Assembly: GCA_942159475.1 (NCBI GenBank)
Contig: OW804096.1
Location: 138,755,972 to 138,819,971, forward strand
Length of the DNA stretch: 64,000 bases
From: Sthenelais limicola
Lineage: Eukaryota; Annelida; Polychaeta; Phyllodocida; Sigalionidae
Direction: 5' to 3'
The notes beneath the pieces were generated by a model. It was not told the DNA's origin and searched no databases. It saw nothing but the letters and a program-made list of their open reading frames with translations. The position numbers and the translations under genes are program-made. Below, piece by piece: positions 54,745-64,000 of the stretch; within the stretch, counting starts at the first letter, position 1; every line of letters starts with the position of its first letter.

Positions 54745-55075
54745 AAGAGCACGGCGTCGATAAAACTGTATTATGTATTTATGTTTTTTAATTCAACTCC
54801 CACAAACAATGCTTGCACATTGTCAGTGAGTTGGATACGTTTTTATTCGTAACGTGAGCATCTGTAAAACCTTGTATCTAAAGATAACTGAGATAGATTG
54901 ACGTATTAGAGCTTGTTGATGTTTTAATATATACAACTTATGTAATATCCGATAATAATAACATCTAGAACTATGTAAAACTTTTTGTATCATTTAAATC
55001 AGGCTGTCCTGAGAATATTCGTACTATATGTGTGGAAATGTTCAAACGTCCTGAATAAAATATTTTTAAATCAAC
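54745..55075 (+). mobile_element. Repeat L, copy 2
   Basis: TAAGAGCACGGCGTC at the start and GTCCTGAATAAAATATTTTT at the end, as at 23892-24650 but without element F. Confidence 0.6.
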
Positions 55076-55512
55076 AATTCAATAGTAATGAATGGAGGAG
55101 ACGGCATCAGCGGTGCATACGTACACAAGCACGCATAGGACAGCTCACCCTTAAATAACTACCCACCGTAAGGTGCTGACGTCTGGAGGCGTTATTGGGT
55201 ATCAAAGTGACTGGCATGGGATGCGTAAACCGTTCCATTAGGAGCTTCCCGCGCTGTCTGCCTGCCAGTAGGCCTTCAAACCTAATTTATTTTAATTATT
55301 AATCTTTGTATAATCATACACTTTCGATTTGAAAAGAAATCTTTGATTAATTCTGCTGGTGATTATTTTGTTATCGGTCATCAACAAGTTTAAAAGATCA
55401 ATTCAATAAAAAACGCATGACTTTTCAACAAGATTCTATGTCATGTGTTGCCAGGCACGGATTATAGTCCAATAATTCACATATTTCCTATGTAAGGTCT
55501 CAACATATATAT

Positions 55513-55747
55513 GGGTCAGATTTTCGGAAAATGTACAATTGGCAGCTCTACACATTTAGTAAATTCTACTAAATTAGGCTGCAATTTGATCAATACTAGA
55601 TACATTCGAGTATATTCAGCATTGCATTGATTCTAGCAATTGGTTTGGTTAGGTTGATTTGTATTTTGAACTTTATTTTCATCTGAAACCTGGGTTATTT
55701 GAGAGAATTGGTGAAGGTGAGTTGTACATATTCTGAAAATCTGACCC
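55513..55747 (+). mobile_element. Family A MITE, subfamily A1
   Basis: Complete; the left copy of an A-B-A composite. Confidence 0.87.
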
Positions 55748-55751
55748 ATCT

Positions 55752-56165
55752 ATGATGTGTTTCAGGAAAATGAGTCATAAGTCGCGAAAAATGGATTTTG
55801 AGATATCATCATATTTGAAAAGATGAGATCAAGCCGATTCCAATGATAGTAAACAGTAGGCCCACTAGATATATAATAAATATTTATATATTTTTAATTC
55901 TGATATTTTTATTTTTGAAACATAACTTTGGAATATTTCTGGGTGGACAATTACTAGTAAAAATAGCTGAATATAGGTTGATCTTAAAAATGCATGAAAA
56001 TATTTAATACACTGCCTTGTAATTTGGTAGGCCTACATACATACATCGGCCAGCGTAAGACACACTAAAGTTAAGAACATTCCTACAAAGAGATCTTATA
56101 AATAGATCACTTTGAGAAATATTAATTGTGCTACTCGTGACCCATTTTCCTGTAACACACCACAT
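55752..56165 (+). mobile_element. Family B MITE between two family A copies
   Basis: TIRs TATGATGTGTTTCAGGAAAA and CTGTAACACACCACA, separated by only about 5 bp from each neighbour. Confidence 0.84.
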
Positions 56166-56169
56166 ATAT

Positions 56170-56404
56170 GGGTCAGATTTTCAGAAAATGTACAATTCAC
56201 CTTCATTAATTCTCTCAAATAACCCAAATTTAAGACAAAAATGAGGTTCGAAATACTGTTCAACATAACCACACAGACTGTTTGAATCAAGGCAATACCA
56301 AATATACCCAAATATACCTAGTATTGATGATTTTTAAGTCCAATTTAGCAGAGTTTACCAAATATGTTGATCTGCCAATTGTACATTTTCTGAAAATCTT
56401 ACCC
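56170..56404 (-). mobile_element. Family A MITE, subfamily A4
   Basis: Complete; the right TIR ends AAAATCTTACCC. Confidence 0.84.
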
Positions 56405-56934
56405 ATATATGGATGGGTACAGTATCCATCCAAATGAGCAGTCGGAAGGACTGCTAGGCCTACAGCAGAGAAACAAAGCGGAGACGCCCTTGGACCGGTC
56501 CATTTATCATATTGTTATATACCAAGAACCTGTATGGAAATAATATCATTACATTAAAACGTATATTCGGTTTTAATTAAAGAAATATTATGTTAAATAA
56601 GTATGCTACAGCGTGGTGTCATACTACCTTCTTTTCCCACTAGTAGGGGCCTAGTTAAAGATATAATGATGTAAAGACTGGAAATAAAGGTTAATAATTG
56701 GAACCACACCAAAAGTCAAATTCCCAATGAATTTCCCTTAACAAAAAGAATTCGCCTTAATTGCAAGATCAAATTGCATATGGAGAGATATCAACTTCCT
56801 TTATTGATTGACTGACGATTCCCTATATATATATGAATGCATGGTATTGAAAACAATTAATTGTATAATGTCTATACTGAAACTGTTGATAACCTTAGTA
56901 GCATAATCGTATTAAATAGTATATGGGTCAGATC

Positions 56935-57162
56935 TGCAGAAAATGTACAATAGGCAGATCAACACATTTAGTAAATTCTGTTAAATTGGACTGACAAATC
57001 GTCAAGATTAGGTAAATCTCAGTATATTTGATATTGCCTTGATTCAAGTAGTCCGTTTGGTTATGTTGCAGAACTGTATTTTGAACCTGATTTCCCTCTT
57101 AAATTTGGGTTATTTGAGAAAAATTGTAAAAACGAATTGTACCTTTTTTGGCGATTTCACCC
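56935..57162 (+). mobile_element. Family A MITE, subfamily A4
   Basis: The left TIR has GGGTCAGATCTGCAGAAAAT. The right end is changed to GGCGATTTCACCC. Confidence 0.8.
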
Positions 57163-57445
57163 ATATTTTTCCAGTAAGGCTTGAAATTCCGCCAACTGAT
57201 TGGAGATTAGAACCAATGATGATATCCCCTACAGTAAATAATGTACCAACACGAACACCAACCGACTGTTCCATCATTAAAACGTCGTGAGGTTCTAAAT
57301 GATATTCTAGATGGATTCTCATCACTTCTGAGATTTACCCCCTACATGTCAGCCTATTTATTTCTCTTTCAAACCGTTCCTCTTTCTTCTAAATTCCTGA
57401 CATTCACGGGCAGTTTATTCCATAGACAGAGACTCTAGGAATCAC

Positions 57446-57655
57446 CCTAGGCCCGAACAAAGATGAGAGAATCCCTTCAAACTGAGGGAAAGCCTCTCGC
57501 TCCAAACCGCAAAGTGCCATTATTATTCCATTAGAACCGCAACATGTTATTATAATTCCATTAGAACGCCTAGTCCTGGACCAGGAAAACCGATTAGCGC
57601 AGTAGGCATCCAATCACTGGCATTTTTATTTGATCAGAGGGTTTGGGCCTAGACT
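57446..57655 (+). mobile_element. Repeat J, copy 2
   Basis: Inverted ends TAGGCCCGAACAAA and TTTGGGCCTAGACT. Inside: AAACCGCAAAGTGCCATTAT, AACGCCTAGTCCTGG, AACCGATTAGCGCAG. Confidence 0.7.
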
Positions 57656-57698
57656 GAAATAAAGTCCCATTATTTCTCCGGTCTTTGGTATTCATCAT

Positions 57699-57937
57699 GG
57701 GTCAGATTTTCAGAAAATGCACAATCTACATGCAGTTCTACACATCTCTCAAATTCTGTAAAATTAGAGTGAACATTGATAAATACTAGGTATATCTGAG
57801 TGTATTATGTATTGTATTCATTCAATAAAACTGTCCGGTTATGTTGAACTGTACTTTGAGCCTGATTTCTGCCTTAAATTTGGGTTATTTGAGAGGATTG
57901 GTGAAGGTCAATTGTACATTTTCCGGCGATCTCACCC
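57699..57937 (+). mobile_element. Family A MITE, subfamily A2
   Basis: Complete, with a 4-bp insertion (CTACATGCAG) in the left arm. The right end is GGCGATCTCACCC. Confidence 0.82.
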
Positions 57938-58265
57938 TCGGACATGAATTCATACATCATAGAAATACTACCGTGTTTATCTTTCTTAGGTGCATGGTTG
58001 ATACAGATAGAGAAATTATAAAGCTACGGTATCATTATTCAATTATCAGGTTTTTAGCTTGGGTGGCAGATTAAGGTCAGGCGACACATAAAAGCTCATT
58101 CCAAGCTCACTAAACAGCGCTAATTAAAGCCCTCACTCTCTAATTTACTTGTTCATAATACATCATCAACACAGGCTCTGGATCAAACTCAGACGCCTTG
58201 ATCAGCGTTCAAGTGGGTGTCCTCAACTAAAAGGAGAATTTATTGTTATCAATTAATATGTAAAC

Positions 58266-58433
58266 AGTCTAGGCCCAAAGTTGAGAGGGTCCCTTCAAAC
58301 GAAGGGGAAGCATCTCGCCTCAAACCGCAAAATGTCATTATATTCTTAAAACAACTAGGTACTAGACCAGAAAACCGATTGGCGAGGTAGGCTGACATAC
58401 CATTCTTATCTGATCTGAGGATTTGGACCTGGA
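58266..58433 (+). mobile_element. Repeat J, copy 3
   Basis: GTCTAGGCCCAAAGTTGAGA to GAGGATTTGGACCTGGAC. Confidence 0.68.
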
Positions 58434-58435
58434 CT

Positions 58436-58626
58436 GTCTAGGCCCAAAGATGAGAGGGTCCCTTCAATCGGAGGGAAAGTACTCAAACCGCAAAAATGCC
58501 ATTATAATTCCATTAAGACTGGAACATGTCATTATAATGCCATTAAAACGCCGAGTTCTAAGCCAGGAAACCGATTAGCGAAGAAGGCTGGCATACCATT
58601 CCTATCTGATCTGAGTGTTGGGAACT
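58436..58626 (+). mobile_element. Repeat J, copy 4, abutting copy 3
   Basis: GTCTAGGCCCAAAGATGAGA to CTGAGTGTTGGGAACTAGAG; separated from copy 3 by about 3 bp. Confidence 0.68.
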
Positions 58627-59040
58627 AGAGTGTAAAAGGAGAATTTATTTTTATCAATTAGTACGTAAAGAAAATTTGGAGTATTGAAATTGAAATATAA
58701 GCAGCCCTAGAAAATGTGAAGAAATGGATATATATATATCATACTTCTATATAATACGCAGATAACGTTCTGAACTTTCGGGAACGAGTAAGAAATCTCA
58801 ATAACTAATTTTGAGCCATGTCAGTCTAATTATATACATCTCAGTTGTTTAGACATCAAGTTTTGTACCACACTAGATGGAAGATCACCAGATGATCTGA
58901 CTGATAATCTCATGGAAATACCTTTGGTTGTGTTTTTGCCTCTGCATGACTCTTACATTTTTTCCAAGACATTAGTGTGGTTGCAACAAACGTGAGTATG
59001 ATTTGGGGAAATAACACATGTATGTTCCGGTGCGTTGTAC

Positions 59041-59385
59041 ATAGGGGATTTCCATTATTACAGTGCATGCTGGGATGGATTCAGTTCAAATCTGACATAC
59101 AAATATTTAGCAACATTTTTATCAGAAAATGCACGGTTCTTTTCACCAATATCTTAGCTTGTGTATAAATGGTCTATGAACATCAAATGCATGATGGGAA
59201 AGTTGAATTCTTATTTATATTTCGGGAACATGTTAAACACATGTCTATTTACACGAAATCACTGTTAAATATCCCATGCTGAACATAACATGTTTCTATA
59301 GCTTTTACATGCTTTTACACTGACATAGAACTCCCATAATTCTATGCAAATCAAGATTCAAGATGGCAGACATACAAATCCCCTA
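59041..59385 (+). mobile_element. Family D MITE
   Basis: CATAGGGGATTTCCAT at left, ACAAATCCCCTATT at right; about 345 bp with the usual interior. Confidence 0.78.
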
Positions 59386-59487
59386 TTCGTTAGCGTGACA
59401 ACACTTAGCGGACGCTGACACACACACCATAAAACACAAGTAAATTCATAGGTTCATTAAATATTTTTTACAACGACATTAATTCAA

Positions 59488-59833
59488 TAGGGGATTTGCA
59501 TGTGCCGCGCTGCGCATGTCTGTTACAGTGCATCCTGGGTGGATTCTGATGAAATCTGACATACAAATATTTGGCAACATATTTATCGAAAATTGTAAAA
59601 ATGTATTCACCAATATCAGAACTTTTATAAATGATGTATAAAAACCAAATGCATGATGGGAAAGATGGGGACTTGTGTTATGGAACCATGTAAAACACAT
59701 GGATATTGACAGTAGAACATTGATAAATAATAGTCCATGCTGAACATGGCATGTTTTCTATAGATTTTATACATTAGTCCCATGATTCCATGCAAACCAC
59801 AGTTCAAAATGGCGGCTATGCAAATCCCCTATT
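59488..59833 (+). mobile_element. Family D MITE, best-preserved copy
   Basis: TIRs AATAGGGGATTTGCAT and ATGCAAATCCCCTATT are exact complements. About 346 bp. Confidence 0.85.
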
Positions 59834-60253
59834 AAATAGACCCTGGCGTCGTTCTCCATTCCACTGTAAACTGTTTGCGCTTGACATTATAGGAAGGTTG
59901 AGTTGGGTGATAAATATTTCGTTATATTTACGGAATTGCAGGGCCCTGCTAGATGCAGGAAGCGATTAAAGAGTTTGAGTTCCCCGTTTTTGTTCAGGAG
60001 ATATATTAATGTAATTAGATTACAATAATTAGATTGTAAATGGCAAACCTGACATCTGAAGAAATGACTTCACACGAGTTTACCACATTAAAAAGTATTG
60101 TATTCTTTAAGAGGCTATGTTGAGAAAAACAAACATATGTCCTGAATAACAATGTCAAATGATATTATTAAGTTTAAAATTTAAGTTTCTTTTTTGCTTT
60201 TACCAATGAGATACGTGTATTACATTACTTATTGCCTTAATCAAGTATTGTAT

Positions 60254-60507
60254 GGGTCAGATTTTAAGAAAATGTACAATTCAACTTCGCCAATCTTATC
60301 AAATAACCCAAATTTCAGACGAAAATAAAGTTCAAATACAGTGTAGATTTCTTTACAACAGTTCAACCTAACCAAACAGATTGCTAAAATCAATGCAATG
60401 CCGAATATACTCGAATTTACCTAGTATTGACCAAATTGCAGCCTAATTTTGCAGAATTTACTGAACGTGTACAGCTGCCAATTGTACATTTTCTGAAATT
60501 CTGGCCC
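60254..60507 (-). mobile_element. Family A MITE, subfamily A1
   Basis: It carries a short insertion near 60340 (GTGTAGATTTCTTTACAACA) and ends TTCTGGCCC. A truncated terminus (TGTGGGTCAGATCGTCGGAA) follows at 60525. Confidence 0.8.
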
Positions 60508-60708
60508 ACATATTAGCTATATGTGGGTCAGATCGTCGGAAAAGGGGTTGTAGAGGTACGGGGGCGGGGAAAACCCGACTGCATAGCAATACATTGTATC
60601 AGAGGTTGGTTTTGTCTACCACACTGAGGTTAACAATAGGAATCCAACCTAAGCTAATGGAGCATGCTCGCCTCCCCACACACGCCACCCCACGCCTCTA
60701 CCAACACC

Positions 60709-61115
60709 TACAGTAGAACCTCTATATAGCGGACACCTCGCCAAACTGGACACCTCGTTTGTACGGCCAGTTTGAGTCAATCACTAATTCAGTCAAATAT
60801 ATCAAAAGAACAGCGATATATTTGTCTTAATGATTACAACTGCCAGGGGGGGGGGAGTAACTTTTATTGTTGTTTTATTGTTGATGGATCAGATTTTCAG
60901 AAAAATGTACAATTGTCTGCTCTATCAATTTGGTAACTTCTCTGCTAAATCAAACTGGAAGATTCTTCCGGAAATATCGTTATGATGGGCAGTTGCACTC
61001 CGTTCCTTCAGTGTAAATCTCTGTTGTAGCTAACTCCCCTTAAACCAAATGTCTTGCTTTTATGGACGCTTTCGGCTGGTTCCAAAGGTGTCCTTATAAG
61101 AAACGGTTTACTGTA
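60709..61115. mobile_element. Family N (Tc1/mariner- or pogo-like) element, interrupted
   Basis: Left TACAGTAGAACCTCTATATA plus GCGGACACC; right GGTGTCCTTATAAGAAACGG plus TTTACTGTA. A family A fragment (60885-60975) sits inside. Confidence 0.6.
60885..60975 (+). mobile_element. Family A fragment
   Basis: Left end only: GGATCAGATTTTCAGAAAAA, then GTACAATTGTCTGCTCTA. Confidence 0.65.
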
Positions 61116-61357
61116 TGCGTTAACGAGGGGGTTTCCAACCCGATGTTACAAAATATAAGATTAGGATCTGTGTCCAAATACTTCAGACAGTGAGCCAGCC
61201 GGACTTCAGCTTCAGCGCGAGATCAATCATGCAGAAATATTTAAGGAATTTGCGCGATTTGATTAGAAAGTTGGTGAAACGAAATCTGAGAAGATGACAG
61301 AGTGGCTGGGGGATCCGCTTTTCTCCCTGGAGCAAGTGGCAAAGTCGTATGTTCAGT

Positions 61358-61591
61358 GGGTCAGATCTTCAGAAAACGTATAATTGGCCTTCACCAATCC
61401 TCTCAAATAACCTAAATTTAAGAGGAAATTAAATCAGGTTCAAAATACAGTTCAACACAACCAGACAGATTTATTGAATGAATACAATACAGAATATACT
61501 CAGACATACCTAGTATTATTTGAACTAATTTAGCAGAATTTGAGAGATGTGTATAGAACTATAGATTGTGTATTTTCTAAAAATCTGACCC
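61358..61591 (-). mobile_element. Family A MITE, subfamily A2
   Basis: Complete; GGGTCAGATCTTCAGAAAAC at left. Confidence 0.84.
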
Positions 61592-62261
61592 AGTAGGTTC
61601 TTTTGATAAAGGATTGGCTTTTAAATATCTGTATGGAACGGTGCCTATACTATATTGAATACTACATAATGTACGCATGGTCATTGCTTGGTTTTTATCT
61701 GGATTTTTCATGCTATGACAATTGCAAGTGGGGAACTACGTAATTTAAAACTGTTTTGTTGTGTAAAAGTTTAATTTTTTCAATTTCCAGTAGCACGAGC
61801 AGAATTATATTCGCATATTCCTCGCCTAAGGAATGAAGACTGTAGATTATTTCACTAAAATAATATGGATAAAGAATCATAAAATAACATAAAATGAGAT
61901 TTTGCTTTTCAGGTACAATAACGTACATTCTTCACATGGATCTGTATTCTTGTCAGTTTCCATCCAGGACATATCTAAGATGTTTGTTTAAAGTTAATCC
62001 CTTAATTCACTTTAAATCCCCTTGCAATGACTGTGTTTGGATCCGCTACTTCAGAAGATAGTTACAATATTGTTGTTTTGTGGTCACAGATTAGGAAGAC
62101 GCACTTAGTGAACCGGAAGTGACGGAATAATCAGCTCCGGAAGTTGTGGACATTCCAGACAGTCCATTAAGCTAACGCTACCGTGTACAACTATAGCTAA
62201 CTATAGTACAAGCGGTTTAAGATTAAAACTGCAGTGCTTGCCAAATATGGGGATTCCTAAT

Positions 62262-62496
62262 GGGTCAAGTCTTCGGAAAATGTACAATTGGCCTTCACCA
62301 ATTCTCTCAAATAAGCCAAATTTAAGACGGAAATCAGGTTCAAAATACAGTTCAACATAACCAGACAGATTTATTGAATGAATACAATACAGAATATACT
62401 CAGATATACCTAGTGTTTATCAATTTTCACTCTAATTTAGCAGAATTTGATACATGTGTAGAACTGTAGATTGTGCATTTTCTGAAGATCTTACCC
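62262..62496 (-). mobile_element. Family A MITE, subfamily A2
   Basis: Complete; GGGTCAAGTCTTCGGAAAAT at left, GAAGATCTTACCC at right. Confidence 0.84.
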
Positions 62497-62499
62497 TAA

Positions 62500-64000
62500 T
62501 ATGGAATTTCCACGTCTGTGGTCAGTGATTAATAAGATTAAATTAAAGCCAGACTCAGGTGTTCCATACATGAGTGCATACATACATATCTTGAGTCCAA
62601 GAGCAAAATTGATTTGAAAAGATTTTTTTTCTTCGGAATATTTGTTATCAAGGCTGTGACATTTTGATAATTATAATACTTTTTAATAGATTTTAGTTGA
62701 TTGAATACTAAAACCAGACAACAGCAGTTTTCATAAGGTTGATTTGTATTGACAAAGTCGCCGTGTGATGTTCTGATTCTTACATTTCGGTTACAGAGTT
62801 TAACTTTCTTCTATTAAAAAGGGAATTTTTAATAGATACTTCTAATGTTTTAATGTGTCGCCTAAAACTATGTGTATAATAATAGTAATTACATACAGTA
62901 GTTTAAGCAATGGAATTAACTACAATTTCACATTATTGAATTCTTTGCACTACCATTGAAGAAAACTGTACATCATAATCAATATATCATAACATGGGTG
63001 TCAACAGGGAGGATAACATAATATATATAGCAATAATTGCTTATTATGAAATGTCAACAATTAGGACAAATGTATGATAAAAACAAAGGGTAAATAAAAT
63101 GTGATTCATGCAATATCTGAGACTTTGCGATATGATCCGTCAGGTTAATGACCCAGTGAGAATGTTCTATAATTTATCGTCAGAGAATTTTCCATAACAA
63201 CAAAATTTTAATGGTATTTAAAGCCTTTCTTAATGAAGTCAAAATAGAGATAAGAGTTTTAGAATATAACAATGTTATACAAGGTCAAGGTAAAAAAAGA
63301 TCAAACGTATGGTTTAAAAAGGGAAAGATTTTATGATTAAGTATTAGCCTAATACTTCAATATAGCCTTGACATCACATTATTGAGGCCTGTCCTGATCG
63401 CAATTTACTTCTCAGGGAGGCTATTACCCCGATTCATATGATGACTTTTGTACTTCCGTCAATTCTGATACTGGCCCTTGGTCCTACTACCCAATACAAC
63501 TGCCCCTCCCCAACCCCCTTCATTCGAAAATCCAAAGACAGGGCGAGATTCTCCAACTCTGTTTGAATAATGCCAAACACATATTTATAGGTGTGTGTTC
63601 GATTCCGATTTTTAAAATAAATCCTACTTTAATTAGCTTTTTTTTTTTAAAAAAAAATATCCTTTTAAAAGATTAGGGAAGGTAAAAATAACTTTTAGGT
63701 TGGGTAGTTTTTTCTAGGTAGTAAAGTGTAAATAACCCAAGTCATGGTGGTGGGAGGGGGGGGGGGGTTAAATCGGAAACACCGCTATTTTGTTTTGCCT
63801 AAAGCCGGGCCCACACATTCAAGAACTCACAGCCGTATGAATTCAAAATCATTCTTAAGATGCACACTTGAGTTCGGTAATGTGTGGGCTTTCTTACGAA
63901 GAAACCTCCAATTCATACGACAAATCATGGGTTCTTACGACAATTTGTAGGCAAAATTTTGGACTTTTCGTGAGTCCCCAATTCGTACGAATTGCGAGTT
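62500..64000. other. Intergenic sequence, no gene recognised
   Basis: AT-rich, with a T/A homopolymer junction at 63640, a poly(G) at 63757 and, at the very end, GGGCCCACACATTCAAGAAC with an inverted AATGTGTGGGCT. This may be the edge of another element cut by the window end. Confidence 0.35.

Noticed and set aside
60523..60620. Possible tRNA or small RNA in the GC-rich stretch after the family A terminus
   Set aside because: No cloverleaf, anticodon arm or A/B box could be fitted.

Overview
This is a window of animal nuclear DNA. It is AT-rich and intron-rich, has GT-AG and GC-AG splice sites and AATAAA signals, and carries a U4 snRNA gene and a very dense load of short inverted-repeat transposons. 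The genes fit a marine invertebrate, either a lophotrochozoan or an invertebrate deuterostome: a secreted fibrinogen-domain protein, an SLC26 anion transporter and a CSAD/GADL1-type decarboxylase. I cannot name the species. No bacterial, plasmid or CRISPR features are present.

I could splice three protein genes end to end by eye, all on the minus strand. (1) 1505-4270: a five-exon gene for a 364-residue secreted protein with a coiled coil and a C-terminal fibrinogen-related domain. (2) 12832-18457: a two-exon SLC26-family transporter of 827 residues. A 16-codon first exon at 18.4 kb carries the true start, and one giant exon holds the rest. (3) 31118-48514: a 15-exon gene for a 530-residue PLP-dependent decarboxylase of the CSAD/GADL1/GAD group. 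All exon phases close in each case and each total is divisible by three. A U4 spliceosomal RNA gene lies on the plus strand at 54012-54157, with a TATA-box promoter-like segment about 300 bp upstream.

The rest is repeats. Family A is a TIR element of about 235 bp with about 32 near-complete copies in at least four subfamilies. Family B is about 380-410 bp and its TIRs contain an AP-1-like ATGAGTCAT. Families C to O are less frequent. Several are nested in one another. There are four notable tandem arrays: a 69-bp array at 12.0-12.5 kb, a 55-bp satellite at 19.75-20.89 kb, a GA-rich tract at 21.9-22.5 kb, and a 66-bp array at 40.9-41.8 kb. The last consists of repeated copies of the 3' splice site and first codons of decarboxylase exon 8.

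The genes do not form an operon or a known cluster. The decarboxylase (hypotaurine/taurine or beta-alanine synthesis, by family) and the SLC26 transporter (anions, including sulfate, by family) could both serve osmolyte or sulfur physiology, but their proximity proves nothing. The most unusual observations are the decarboxylase gene itself (altered active-site motifs, one exon bracketed by two transposons, a G-quadruplex-capable intron start) and the splice-acceptor minisatellite inside it.
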